Source: JABDII01 sp963815325 (GTDB lineage Bacteria > Gemmatimonadota > Gemmatimonadetes > Gemmatimonadales > GWC2-71-9). From it: a stretch of 64,000 bases of DNA. The stretch lies in assembly GCA_963815325.1 (NCBI GenBank), contig CAWFGG010000001.1:124001-188000 (forward strand), read 5' to 3'. The notes beneath the pieces were generated by a model that saw only the letters and a program-made list of their open reading frames with translations, had not been told where the DNA came from and ran no database searches. A program made the position numbers and the translations under genes. Shown here piece by piece: positions 1 to 9,420 of the stretch (positions are counted from its first letter, which is position 1; the number at the start of each line of letters is the position of its first letter).

Positions 1-1233
1 CGGACTCCATGGCGAACGCCGTCGGGATGAACTCGAACTTGGCGTAATGCTCTCCGTCTCGCGTCCTCACGAAGTAGATCCCACCAGTCAGACCCAAAAT
101 CGAGGTCGGCCGTCGCCTCGTACCCGTCGGCCGGAGCGCTGTCGGTGTAGATGAGGAACAGGTTGTCGACGCCCAACTCCTCCCGCGACACGAACCGGAT
201 GCCGCCTGCGCCGTTGGCTCTGATGCGCATGTTCGCCCTGGACCCGGGCTCGACCGATTCGGGGTAGATGTCCGCCTCTGCTGGTGCGTCGCCAGCCGCC
301 CGTTCGCGAAGTCCCAGCCGTAATAGCGGCCGTCGGTCTTCTGGCCCAGCCGGAGGAACCCGCTGGGCAGCGCCTTCAGGCCTTCGATTCGCTGCTTGAG
401 GCGGATGCGGACGGTTGCATTCCGCGGATACCACGATTGGAACCGTTGGTAGCCCTGATGTTCCACCCAAAGATTGACGCTGCTGCCGCGCCGATAGCCG
501 AGTGCTGCCCGTCCCGGGTTCGAACGAAGTAGATGCCGCCGTCAGAGGCGAAGTCTAGCTCGGCAGCACTTTCATACCCGTCGAGCGGCGCGGTGTCCGT
601 ATAGATGAGGAACAGGTTGTCGACGCCCAACTCCTCCCGCGAAACGAACCGGATGCCGCCGGCTCCGGATGCTCGGAGCCGCATGTTGCCCCTGGACCCA
701 GGCTCGACGGATTCGGGATAGATGTCGGCGTCATCCGCAGTGGGCGCTAGCCGGCCAGTCGCAAAGTCCCAGCCGTAATAGCTCCCGTCGGTCTTCTGTC
801 CCAGCCTGAGGAACCCACTGGGCAGCGCCTTCAGGCCTTCGATTCGCTGCTTGAGGCGGATGCGGACGTTTGCACTGCGGGGATACCACGATTGAAACCG
901 CTGGTAGCCCTGATGCTCCACCCAGAGATTGACGCTGCTCCCGTGCCGATACCCTATGGTGAATGACCCGGCGGAATCAGTTGTTGTGTAGGTGGAGTAA
1001 TCCTTGTCCCACACCAGGTTCCCGTTGCTCAAGCCCCAGCCATGCTGGGCAGCGCGGATCGTCGCACCTTCGATGGGCCGGTCGGTCTCGAAGTCCGTCA
1101 CCGTGCCGGAGACGTGCTTCTCGGTTAAGCACCCGGCACAGCTAAGCAGTAACAGAACGGCAAGACCCCAGCAGGCACGGAGTCCTGTCACTTTTGTGTC
1201 GATATGAACGTAGGTGGCATGATCGAGCATCAT
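1..1233 (-). pseudogene. Lipoprotein with carboxypeptidase-regulatory-like domain, internally duplicated and frameshifted (3' end off window)
   Basis: The first ~235 codons read well. They give a hydrophobic N-terminus with a lipobox-like LLSC near residues 30-33, then a beta-sandwich 'SGTVTD...PIEGATIRA' region typical of carboxypeptidase-regulatory-like domains, then a stretch ending FVRTRDGQH. The frame then breaks. The following ~450 bases encode the same middle and C-terminal segment again, but out of frame at the junction, with one more base missing near 285-300 and one extra base near 85-95. The undamaged C-terminus seems to continue past base 1 (DGEHYAKFEF...). ATG at 1233 or 1230 is the likely start; neither has a strong ribosome-binding site. 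Function is unknown; it is probably an exposed lipoprotein. It may be a decayed gene or an assembly artefact. Confidence 0.6.
45..952 (-). repeat. Two-copy tandem duplication, period about 455 bp, inside the lipoprotein gene
   Basis: Copy 1 occupies roughly 498-952 and copy 2 roughly 45-497. Landmarks such as the segment beginning atgaggaacaggttgtcg lie at about 605 and 151, and the ccgat near the far edge at 946 and 491, giving offsets of 454-455. The copies differ at many, mostly third-position, sites, so this is not a fresh perfect duplication. The unit is not a multiple of three relative to the reading frame, so the second copy is read out of frame. Confidence 0.8.
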
Positions 1234-1407
1234 AGACAACTTTAGGTGAACACACTCTGCTTCAGCAACGGCCGGAGTCCCAGTTCATGCGAACACGCCT
1301 GATTCACTTCACCGAGGAGATTCTCGAGCGGTTCATCTTGCCCACGGCGCTTGCTTCTCAAGGAGGGTCGTGATTGGTAGGCCGTCAGCCATTGGCTGAT
1401 GAGTATG

Positions 1408-1453
1408 GAGTAAGGAGTCAGGAGTAGAGGAGGTACCTCCTGACTCCTTACTC
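1408..1453. repeat. 17-bp perfect inverted repeat in the 1234-1592 intergenic gap
   Basis: Arms GAGTAAGGAGTCAGGAG (1408-1424) and its exact reverse complement (1437-1453) flank a 12-base loop. The gap of about 360 bases between the divergent lipoprotein gene and the aldehyde dehydrogenase gene otherwise holds no convincing gene. Downstream of the hairpin lies a C/T-rich run (about 1460-1492). No T-tract follows the stem, so a classic intrinsic terminator is not supported. The GGAGT/ACTCC vocabulary is shared with other intergenic repeats in this window. Confidence 0.75.
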
Positions 1454-1592
1454 TTTGCTACCGTCCTTCCGCCTTCCCACCTTCCCGCCTTCTTGACGCT
1501 CCCGATCCTCGGGTGGAGTATTCGAATGTCACGACCCTGTGTCAACAGAGTCGGAGCCGAGTTCTGTTCGTCCCGAAGTCAGGAGGTGCAGT

Positions 1593-3146
<1,554 letters not shown>

Positions 3147-3149
3147 TCG

Positions 3150-3569
3150 ATGCCGCGGGCCGAGCCTTCAGTCCCGGGGAATGTGGCACGCGTCGTCATT
3201 ACCGACGCGGCAGTGGCCGTGCTGCGCCAGCTCGTGGCGCAGCACGGCCCACTCTTGTTTCATCAGTCGGGAGGATGCTGCGACGGCAGCTCGCCGATGT
3301 GCTATCCCAGGGACGAGTTCCGCATTGGCCAACGGGACGTGCTGCTGGGAGACGTTGACGAGACGCCGTTCTACATCGGCGCGCAGCAATACGAAGTTTG
3401 GCAGCACACTCAGCTCGTGATCGACGTCGTGCCAGGCCGTGGGTCCGGCTTTTCGCTCGAGGCCCCCTTGGGCGTCCGATTTCTCACCCGGTCCCGGGTG
3501 TTCGATCCGGACGAACAGGCCTGGCTCGACGCCTGTCCGCCCAGGCGTGGGCCGGACCCAGGCGCTTAG
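3150..3569 (+). CDS. DUF779 family protein
   Basis: A 139-residue small cytoplasmic protein of the DUF779 family, recognised from the central HQSGGCCDGSSPMC block followed by YPRDEFRIG and GDVDETPFYIG, the conserved core of this family. The cluster of cysteines (two adjacent, one further on) could bind a metal, but no function is established. It starts three bases after the aldehyde dehydrogenase stop, so the two are almost certainly co-translated. DUF779 genes are often found beside acetaldehyde/alcohol-oxidation aldehyde dehydrogenases, so a role supporting that enzyme is a reasonable inference. Confidence 0.85.
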   Translation: MPRAEPSVPGNVARVVITDAAVAVLRQLVAQHGPLLFHQSGGCCDGSSPMCYPRDEFRIGQRDVLLGDVDETPFYIGAQQYEVWQHTQLVIDVVPGRGSGFSLEAPLGVRFLTRSRVFDPDEQAWLDACPPRRGPDPGA

Positions 3570-3698
3570 ACGCGGGCTGTTGGCCATTGGCCGCAGCTCA
3601 GAGGGCCCTCCCCGCCCACTGTTCCGGAAGAAACTTCACCGTGTAGCCGGTAAAGAACTTCTTCGTGATGATGGATGAGACTCGAGACGGAGGTCACC

Positions 3699-4049
3699 AT
3701 GGCTGAGCAGATCCCTCACCCACTAGAGGAACTACCGCCCGACACGCGGGGCTATCTCGCGCACCGCCTAGACGGCGCGCGTGACCTCTATCTCCTGGCG
3801 CTGGCGCTCGGTGACCGTAACGACGGAGTCGCGCTTTTCGGGCGGATGATCCGCGAGGCCCGCATCCACTTCGCGGCGGTCATTGAGGAAGCGCGAATCG
3901 CCGGACTCGACACCAGTGCCATCGCCGCGATGCTCGGCAAGTTGAATATCGAGCTGGCCGACAGCATCCGACCCGACCTGTGGGCGCGCGTGGAGCAGCT
4001 CTTAGCGGAGGTCGCCGGCAAACGAGGGAAGCGTCGAGACATGCGCTGA
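3699..4049 (+). CDS. Hypothetical helical protein
   Basis: A 116-residue, charged, largely alpha-helical protein with no signal peptide or membrane segment. I do not recognise the family. The ATG at 3699 is preferred to the one at 3675 because GGAGG ends five bases upstream. The protein ends in a basic tail (GKRGKRRDMR) that runs up to the triple 86-bp repeat. Composition is even along its length and third positions are GC-rich like neighbouring genes, which supports real coding. It stands alone, about 130 bases after the DUF779 gene. Confidence 0.6.
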   Translation: MAEQIPHPLEELPPDTRGYLAHRLDGARDLYLLALALGDRNDGVALFGRMIREARIHFAAVIEEARIAGLDTSAIAAMLGKLNIELADSIRPDLWARVEQLLAEVAGKRGKRRDMR

Positions 4050-4084
4050 AGAAGCCCCAAGAAAAGCCAGGAATCGGGAGGGCA

Positions 4085-4340
4085 GGCTCGATCCGATGCG
4101 CCGTTCAGGCGCGAGGACCGAGGCCAGGGAAAGGGCAAGAAGAAGCCCGCTCCGTTGAGGAGGTTGCGTGGGCTCGATCCGATGCGCCGTCCAGGCGCGA
4201 GGACCGAGCCCAGGAGGGGCAACGAGAAAACCCGCTCTGTTGAACGGAGGTTTGTGGGCTCGATCCGATGCGCCGTTCAGGCGCGAGGACCGAGCCCAGG
4301 AGGGGCAACGAGAAAACCCGCTCATATGAGCGGGTTTTCA
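4085..4340. repeat. Three tandem 86-bp units linked to the 3' end of tRNA-Gln
   Basis: The segment ggctcgatccgatgcgccg recurs at 4085, 4171 and 4257, an exact period of 86. Each unit (read on the minus strand) folds into a long stem: TGGGCTCG pairs with CGAGCCCA and GCGCC with GGCGC around a five-base loop (TGAAC or TGGAC). Each unit also contains gagcccaggaggggcaac, the 3' end of the adjacent tRNA-Gln in inverted orientation, and a degenerate copy of the terminator arm (aaaacccgctc). Unit 1 is the most diverged. The array lies downstream of the tRNA on its own strand. Confidence 0.85.
4313..4338 (-). terminator. Palindromic terminator after tRNA-Gln
   Basis: A perfect 26-base palindrome, arm AAAACCCGCTCAT and its complement, starts three bases after the tRNA-Gln 3' end on the minus strand and ends in TTTTC. 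It has the GC-rich stem and T-run of an intrinsic terminator and would work in either direction. The palindrome extends, with one small gap, into inverted copies of the tRNA 3' end on both sides, making an overall inverted repeat of about 34 bp per arm. Confidence 0.7.
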
Positions 4341-4341
4341 G

Positions 4342-4414
4342 TTGCCCCTCCTGGGCTCGAACCAGGACTCTCCTGATCCAGAGTCAGGCGTGTTGCCAGT
4401 TACACCAAGGGGCA
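4342..4414 (-). tRNA. tRNA-Gln (anticodon CTG)
   Basis: The minus strand folds as a 73-base tRNA. The acceptor stem TGCCCCT pairs with AGGGGCA with discriminator A; the anticodon stem CCTGA pairs with TCAGG and the loop CTCTGGA has CTG at positions 34-36; the T-arm holds GGTTCGAGCC. The U1-A72 first pair is typical of glutamine tRNAs. CCA is not encoded. It lies 71 bases downstream of tRNA-Ala on the same strand and is probably co-transcribed with it. Confidence 0.93.
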
Positions 4415-4485
4415 GTAAAACGATTCTTACCACTTCCTACCTTCCTACACCCCTACCCCCCGGAAGGGCGGAAGGGGAGGAGCAA

Positions 4486-4558
4486 TGGAGCTGAGGGGAA
4501 TCGAACCCCTGACCTCTGCAGTGCGATTGCAGCGCTCTCCCAACTGAGCTACAGCCCC
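4486..4558 (-). tRNA. tRNA-Ala (anticodon CGC)
   Basis: The minus strand folds as a 73-base tRNA. The acceptor GGGGCTG pairs with CAGCTCC with discriminator A; the D-arm contains AGCTCAGTTGGGAGAGC; the anticodon stem CTGCA/TGCAG encloses ATCGCAC, placing CGC at 34-36; the T-arm contains GGTTCGATTCC. The G3-T70 wobble pair expected of alanine tRNAs is present in the acceptor stem. CCA is not encoded. Between the two tRNAs (4415-4485) lies a short C/T-rich then G/A-rich stretch. Confidence 0.93.
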
Positions 4559-4605
4559 GTTTTCGGGACGCTAAAGCTAGTGATTCTGCGGGGTTGAGTC
4601 AAACG

Positions 4606-4720
4606 AGGAGAGGGCGTAGGAGGTAGTAAGTAGGGGAGTAGGGTGTCCCACGGCTTCTTACACCGTGGTCTCCTACCGCCTACCGTCCTACCCACTACTG
4701 CCCTCACGAGTTACCTTCTG
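4606..4720. repeat. GTAGG-rich / CCTAC-rich intergenic repeat
   Basis: Between tRNA-Ala and the M48 protease gene, a G/A-rich arm (taggaggtagtaagtagggg at about 4617) is followed by a C/T-rich arm (tcctaccgcctaccgtccta at about 4672). The middle contains ccacggcttcttacaccgtgg, a shorter stem. The arms are built from degenerate 5-8 base words of the GGTAGTA/GGAGTAG type seen at other intergenic sites in the window. Function unknown; it could form a large imperfect hairpin in RNA from either strand. Confidence 0.6.
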
Positions 4721-4751
4721 GCCCAGCTGACCAGCCCAAGAGAACGCCACT

Positions 4752-5633
4752 ATGCCGCTTTATCGACGTCAACGCCCGATGGGCAAAGGCCGGCTCATGA
4801 TCGCGCTGGTCATCGTCGCGATCTCGCTGTTCACCTACTATGGCTCACGCCAGGAGAATCCGGTCACGGGCGAGGTGCAGTACGTGCAGATGAGCCCCGA
4901 TCAAGAGATCGCCATGGGGCTCCAGGCCGCGCCCCAGATGGCCGCCCAGCACGGTGGGCTCCACCCCGACGAGCGGGCCCGGGCCTTGGTCGAACAGGTC
5001 GGCCAGCGGCTGGTGTCCCAGACCGCTGCGGCCAAGTCTCCCTACCAGTTCGAGTTCCATTTGCTCGCGGATCCGCAAACCGTGAACGCGTTCGCGCTGC
5101 CTGGCGGCCAGGTCTTCATCACCGCTGCTCTCCTGAGTCAGCTCGAAACCGAGGGACAGCTGGCCGGCGTTTTGGGCCATGAGATTGGGCACGTAATCGC
5201 CCGCCACGGCGCCGAGCACCTGGCCAAGGCCACCTTGACGCAGGGACTCACGGGAGCGGCAGTCATCGCCACCTACGACCCGGACAACCCGGCGAGCCGG
5301 CAGAGCGCCGCGGTCATCGCCGCCATCGGGCAGCTGGTCAACATGAAATTCGGCCGCGACGACGAGCTGGAGTCGGATCGCCTGGGAGTGATCCTCACCA
5401 CCGAATCGGGCTACGACCCGCGGGGCCTGATCGGCCTCATGGAAATTTTGGCACGGGCCGGCGGCGGCCAACGGCCGCCCGAATTCTTCAGCACCCACCC
5501 CAATCCCGACCGCCGGATCGAGCGGATCGAACAGGCCATCCAAGACGCCTACCCCAACGGATTGCCGCGCGGGACTCGAGCCGTAACAGCCGGCCCGGCG
5601 GCGAGCCGGGCCCCGGAGCGCACAATACTCTAG
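4752..5633 (+). CDS. M48 family zinc metalloprotease (BepA/LoiP-like)
   Basis: A 293-residue envelope protease. One membrane-spanning or signal segment (residues ~15-30) precedes a periplasmic M48 domain. The zinc motif HEIGH is at 143-147 and the third ligand is Glu207 in ELESD; the STHPNPDRR block near the C-terminus is the conserved M48 'HP' motif. By family this enzyme clips misfolded or misassembled envelope proteins. The C-terminus is a short Ala/Pro-rich tail without TPRs, so it is shorter than BepA. It is monocistronic between the tRNAs and a convergent glutamate dehydrogenase gene. An alternative start is Met10 (MGKGRL...). Confidence 0.92.
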   Translation: MPLYRRQRPMGKGRLMIALVIVAISLFTYYGSRQENPVTGEVQYVQMSPDQEIAMGLQAAPQMAAQHGGLHPDERARALVEQVGQRLVSQTAAAKSPYQFEFHLLADPQTVNAFALPGGQVFITAALLSQLETEGQLAGVLGHEIGHVIARHGAEHLAKATLTQGLTGAAVIATYDPDNPASRQSAAVIAAIGQLVNMKFGRDDELESDRLGVILTTESGYDPRGLIGLMEILARAGGGQRPPEFFSTHPNPDRRIERIEQAIQDAYPNGLPRGTRAVTAGPAASRAPERTIL

Positions 5634-5671
5634 AACATGTAGCGAAGGGGGATGACCGGCCAGGGCAGCCC

Positions 5672-5716
5672 GCTGCTCACTCCCTACTCCCTACTCCCTA
5701 CTCCTCACTCCTCACT
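5672..5716. repeat. CTACTCC heptad repeat between convergent genes
   Basis: The 92-base gap between the M48 protease and glutamate dehydrogenase, which are convergent, is mostly four or more near-perfect copies of the seven-base word CTACTCC/CTACTCA. This is a single pyrimidine-rich arm without the purine-rich partner seen at other loci. It is the simplest member of the intergenic repeat family and resembles a microsatellite. Confidence 0.7.
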
Positions 5717-5725
5717 GCTGTTCGC

Positions 5726-7096
5726 TTACGGCCAGATCCCTCGCGCCGCCGTCACCCGGGCCACCCGCTGGACCGCCAGAATGTAGGCCGCCGTCCTCAA
5801 ATCCACCGGATCGAGCTTGGCCCCATCTCCCAGATTCCGCGCCTTCCGCTCGACGCCGATCTCGCCGAGGGACTCGTTGATCTTCTGCTGCATTTCAATA
5901 ACCGCGTCCGTTGCCATGTTCATCTTCCGGCGCAGCTTGGTGTTCACCGTGTCCAGGTCCCACTGCTCGTTCTCGATATTCTGCACCCACTCGAAGTAAC
6001 TGACGGTGACCCCACCGGCGTTCGCCAGAATGTCGGGCAGGACCGGAATGCCGCGCTCCATCAGGATGCGATCGGCGGCGGGCGTGGTCGGACCGTTGGC
6101 CGCCTCGACCACCAGATGCGTGCTCACGTCGCCGGCATTGTCGGACCGAATCTCGTTCTCGAGTGCCGCTGGGATCAGAATGTCACATGGCAGTGCCAGG
6201 AGTTCCGCGTTGCTCACGGTGCGGGTACCGGCCAGGCCAACCACGGAGCCGGTCTTCCGCTTGTATTCCTTGGCCGCCTTGGGATCCAAGCCGGCTTCGC
6301 GGTAGATCCCGCCCTTCGAGTCGCTGACCGCTATCACCTTCGCCCCCGCGTCGGTGAATTCCTGGGCCGCGATGGCACCCGCGTTACCGAAGCCCTGAAT
6401 CACCACGGTTGCGTCCTTCACGCTACTCCGCCCTGGGACGACGCCCAGCTCCAGCGCCCGTTGGGTGCAGAACAAAGCACCCCGCGCCGTCGCATCGTTT
6501 CGGCCAAGCGACCCTCCGATGTCCAACGGCTTGCCGGTGACGACGGGAAGGTTGTTCTCGCCCGGATGCATCATTTGGTAGGTATCGTAGATCCACGCCA
6601 TGGTCTCGGCGTTGGTGTTCACATCCGGGGCCGGGATGTCGGTGTGAGGGCCGATGGTGTCACCCAGCTCCGCAATGAAGCGCCGGGTGATCTTGCGGAG
6701 ATCGGACGTGGTGAGATTCTTGGGATTGCACACCACACCGCCCTTGGCACCGCCGAACGGCACGTCCACCACGGCGCACTTCCAGGTCATCCACGACGCC
6801 AACGCGAGCACCTCGTCGGCTGTGACGCCCGGGTGATAGCGGATTCCGCCCTTACCCGGACCGCGAACCCGATTGTGGATGGCCCGATAGCCCACGAAGT
6901 TGAGCACCTCGCCGCTGTAGGTTTCGATCGGAAACTCCACCGTGATCAAACGGTCGGGCCGCTTCAAGAACTCCACCATGCCGGGGTCCAGCTCGGGCAA
7001 GTAGCGGAGCGCCGAGTCGAACTGTGCCATGGCAATGTGAAAGGGATTGAGATCTTCCGCCTGCTCCAGCGGGGCTTCGAGCGTTTCAGGGGTCAT
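5726..7096 (-). CDS. Glu/Leu/Phe/Val dehydrogenase (glutamate dehydrogenase, GdhB/RocG-like)
   Basis: A 456-residue hexameric-type glutamate dehydrogenase that interconverts glutamate and 2-oxoglutarate plus ammonia with NAD(P). The catalytic lysine is Lys118 in PFGGAKGGV; GKGGIRYHPG precedes it, and the dinucleotide-binding motif is GFGNAG. Length and motifs fit the NAD-type, catabolic group rather than the E. coli GdhA type also present at 32.7 kb. ATG 7096 is preferred to the GTG four codons upstream because GGGAG sits five bases before it. It is convergent with the M48 gene and preceded by an AT-rich gap of about 170 bases that probably holds its promoter. Confidence 0.93.
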   Translation of the reverse strand: MTPETLEAPLEQAEDLNPFHIAMAQFDSALRYLPELDPGMVEFLKRPDRLITVEFPIETYSGEVLNFVGYRAIHNRVRGPGKGGIRYHPGVTADEVLALASWMTWKCAVVDVPFGGAKGGVVCNPKNLTTSDLRKITRRFIAELGDTIGPHTDIPAPDVNTNAETMAWIYDTYQMMHPGENNLPVVTGKPLDIGGSLGRNDATARGALFCTQRALELGVVPGRSSVKDATVVIQGFGNAGAIAAQEFTDAGAKVIAVSDSKGGIYREAGLDPKAAKEYKRKTGSVVGLAGTRTVSNAELLALPCDILIPAALENEIRSDNAGDVSTHLVVEAANGPTTPAADRILMERGIPVLPDILANAGGVTVSYFEWVQNIENEQWDLDTVNTKLRRKMNMATDAVIEMQQKINESLGEIGVERKARNLGDGAKLDPVDLRTAAYILAVQRVARVTAARGIWP

Positions 7097-7269
7097 GGTC
7101 ACTCCCACGGTCCAAGGTCGGTCAGGCCCCTGAAGGTCCGTTCGACCGGTTCGTCATGTTATGCCTGTGGACTAGCGACCATACCGCCGCAAGGCGAAAG
7201 AAATTCTGAAGGCGACAGGAATTCTTCCAATTATTGGCGCCCCCCGGGCCTCCCCCGGGCGACCGAGGC

Positions 7270-7779
7270 CTATCGATCCGGCGCAAATGCCAACGAGACG
7301 ATCTTCCACTGGCCGTCCACCGCCAGGAGAGAGAACGCATCGGTACCCTCCCACTCGGCGACATCCCCCGGATCGCCAAACCGGGCTCGGTACCGCACCC
7401 ATGCCTGGGCCAGGCCCCCAGTCACACGGATGTCGGCACTCACCAGCTCCTCCGAGAACATCGCCCGGCTATCGGGTCCCTCGGGGGCTCGCTCGATGAA
7501 CTCCGGAATGGTCTGCGCATCGACTCGCACAAAAGGCTCACCCGGCGGCTGCCAGGCGGTCGTAATGGTGGCGCCAGGCCAGAAGTGGGACGCGAAGGCC
7601 GGCCAGTCACGGGCGCTCAGGTCGGTGTAGTAGCTGCGCAGCTCGGCCAACACCGCGGCGCGGGCCTGCGCGCCGGCGGGCGGCGGCGGCACACGGCGCT
7701 CGAGGGTGCAGGCCATGGCAAGGAGCATCACGGCCACGAGGAGGCTTGGGGCAATGCGCCGGAGTCGGGGGTCAGTCAT
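7270..7779 (-). CDS. NTF2/SnoaL-like lipoprotein
   Basis: A 169-residue protein with an N-terminal hydrophobic segment ending in a lipobox-like LAMAC (about residues 20-24), then an alpha+beta NTF2-like domain: SYYTDLSARDWPAFASHFWPGATI near the start and DAFSLLAVDGQWKIVSLAF at the end. This matches DUF4440/SnoaL-type folds, which serve as small-molecule-binding or hydrolase domains. The exact role is unknown. Its start overlaps the end of the upstream DUF2238 gene by eight bases, so the two are translationally coupled and probably both act at the membrane. Confidence 0.75.
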   Translation of the reverse strand: MTDPRLRRIAPSLLVAVMLLAMACTLERRVPPPPAGAQARAAVLAELRSYYTDLSARDWPAFASHFWPGATITTAWQPPGEPFVRVDAQTIPEFIERAPEGPDSRAMFSEELVSADIRVTGGLAQAWVRYRARFGDPGDVAEWEGTDAFSLLAVDGQWKIVSLAFAPDR

Positions 7780-8428
7780 CGGCCGCCAGCCGGTACTCGG
7801 GTGCGGGCCGGCCGGACCGGTAGCCCAACTGCCGGTCGTGAAGCCGAGTCAATGTGACGAGCGCCATGATCGCTCCGATGAGCGCGAGCATCATGTCCCA
7901 TTGCGTATCCCAGATATCCCCCTGCGTGCCGAGGAACGCCTCGGCGGCTTCCCCGGTGGCCAGCGCGGTCCACCATTCGATCAGCTCATAAAGGGCGCTA
8001 AACGCGAGACAAATGGAAACTACTACGAACGGGAGCCAGCGGCTTCGGCGCAAGGGAGAGCGCAGGATGAGGATTTCCCGCACCACGATGGCCGGAATGA
8101 AACCCTGGGCCAAGTGGCCGATCCGGTCGTAATGATTCCTGGAGAACCCAAACCAGTCCTGCGCCCAGAATCCCAGCGGCACCTCGGCATAGGTGAAGTG
8201 CCCACCCACCATCAGGATGATGGCGTGGGTCGTAATCAGAGCATATGCCAGCGCGGTGAATCGGAATCGTCCGTAGATGGCAATGAGAATGGGTACACCG
8301 ACGAGGACCGGGGCGACTTCCAAAACCCAAGTGAACCGGTCGTGCGGGCGGATGCCCGACCAGACCAGTACCATGGCCAACAGGCCCAGCAGGGCCAGTT
8401 CGGTGGGCGTCGGACGGGAGCGGGTCAC
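7772..8428 (-). CDS. DUF2238 (YjdF-like) inner-membrane protein
   Basis: A 218-residue protein with about six transmembrane helices and the family's signature polar motifs in the middle: NHYDRIGHLAQGF, then ALYELIEWW and GTQGDIWDTQWDM, which carry conserved His, Glu and Asp residues. These identify DUF2238. Its biochemical role is not established. Translation begins at GTG (8428). The 3' end overlaps the lipoprotein gene by eight bases. It lies 30 bases downstream of RNase Z and may share its transcript. Confidence 0.87.
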   Translation of the reverse strand: MTRSRPTPTELALLGLLAMVLVWSGIRPHDRFTWVLEVAPVLVGVPILIAIYGRFRFTALAYALITTHAIILMVGGHFTYAEVPLGFWAQDWFGFSRNHYDRIGHLAQGFIPAIVVREILILRSPLRRSRWLPFVVVSICLAFSALYELIEWWTALATGEAAEAFLGTQGDIWDTQWDMMLALIGAIMALVTLTRLHDRQLGYRSGRPAPEYRLAADD

Positions 8429-8458
8429 CGTGGGATCTCGCGGGCGGGTTGATCCGCT

Positions 8459-9382
8459 CTATGCCTGGCCTGGAAAACCAATCTCGATCACGAGCCCGTC
8501 CCGGGCGACGGCCGTTTCCGGGAAGACCGCTTGGGCTTCTGCCAGGAGCTCCGGCGCCTCACGGCTGTACCGCGCCGAGATGTGGGTCAGCACCAATCGG
8601 CTGACCTCGGCGGCGCGGGCAACTTCTGCCGCTTCCAGCGCGGTCGAGTGCCCCGTGGCAATGGCGCGGTCGATCTCGTCGTGCCCGAACGTCGCCTCGT
8701 GAATCAGGAGGTCGGCGTGGTGGGCGGCATCGATGACGGCATCGTGCGGCCGCGTGTCGCCGGTGTAGACCACGGTGCGGCCCGGTCGGGGCTCGCCGAC
8801 CAGCCCCTCGGGTCCGATCGTTCGCCCGTCGGGTAGTTCGACCGTTTCCCCACGGTGGAGCCGCCCCCAGGCGGGGCCCTCCGGGATGCCCAGCTCTTTT
8901 GCCCGCTCCGGCTCGAACCGGCCGAGCCGGTCGTGCTCGACCAGGGCATAGCCGACCGTGTCGGCCCGGTGATCGGTGGGAAAGACCGCGATGTCGTAGT
9001 CGCCGCGCGCGAGGCGATCGCCGGGAGCCACCTCGACGATCTCCACCGGAAACTTGGTTCGCTCGATGCCCACGTCGAGCGTCGCACCCAGGATTTTCGC
9101 GGCGCCTTTCGGTCCATAGAGCGTCATGGGTTCGGTCCGGGCCTGGAGGCCCAGCGTCCGGATGAGCCCGGTAACCCCGAGGAGGTGATCAGAGTGGTAG
9201 TGCGTGAAGAAGATCTCGCGAAAGGAAAACCCGACGCCGTAGCGCATCATTTGCCGCTGCGTGCCCTCGCCGCAGTCGAACAGGAGCATCTCACCTTCCC
9301 GTGAGATGGCGAGGCTGCTCACGTTGCGTTCGAGCGTTGGGACGGCGGCCCCGGTGCCCAGGAAGGTAAGGGTGAGCGACAT
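8459..9382 (-). CDS. rnz: Ribonuclease Z
   Basis: A 307-residue metallo-beta-lactamase-fold endonuclease that removes 3' trailers from tRNA precursors lacking encoded CCA, which fits the two tRNAs in this window. The zinc motif FTHYHSDHLLG is at about residues 59-69, preceded by the N-terminal FLGTGAAVPT; later ligands are in VVYTGDTRP, HEATF and GHSTALEAAEVA. Length matches bacterial RNase Z. ATG at 9382. It lies 38 bases after the MlaD gene on the same strand and may be read from the mla operon. Confidence 0.95.
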   Translation of the reverse strand: MSLTLTFLGTGAAVPTLERNVSSLAISREGEMLLFDCGEGTQRQMMRYGVGFSFREIFFTHYHSDHLLGVTGLIRTLGLQARTEPMTLYGPKGAAKILGATLDVGIERTKFPVEIVEVAPGDRLARGDYDIAVFPTDHRADTVGYALVEHDRLGRFEPERAKELGIPEGPAWGRLHRGETVELPDGRTIGPEGLVGEPRPGRTVVYTGDTRPHDAVIDAAHHADLLIHEATFGHDEIDRAIATGHSTALEAAEVARAAEVSRLVLTHISARYSREAPELLAEAQAVFPETAVARDGLVIEIGFPGQA

Positions 9383-9420
9383 AGGATGCGGTGGAACGTC
9401 GGCGGCGCGCGGCGGGTCGG

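Noticed and set aside
1333..1545. 70-codon minus-strand frame in the gap before the aldehyde dehydrogenase
   Set aside because: It reads straight through the 17-bp hairpin and the C/T-rich run, with no ribosome-binding site or conserved feature.
3788..4325. Overlapping open frames on both strands across the 86-bp repeat array
   Set aside because: They arise because the repeat lacks stops in several frames. They have no ribosome-binding sites and read the inverted tRNA-Gln 3' end; they are repeat sequence, not genes.
5637..5725. Rho-independent terminator between the M48 and glutamate dehydrogenase genes
   Set aside because: The sequence is a heptad repeat without a complementary arm or stem.
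6116..7630. A 504-codon plus-strand open frame opposite glutamate dehydrogenase
   Set aside because: It is antisense to a clearly conserved enzyme, spans two genes and is rich in Arg/His as expected for the reverse of GC-rich codons.
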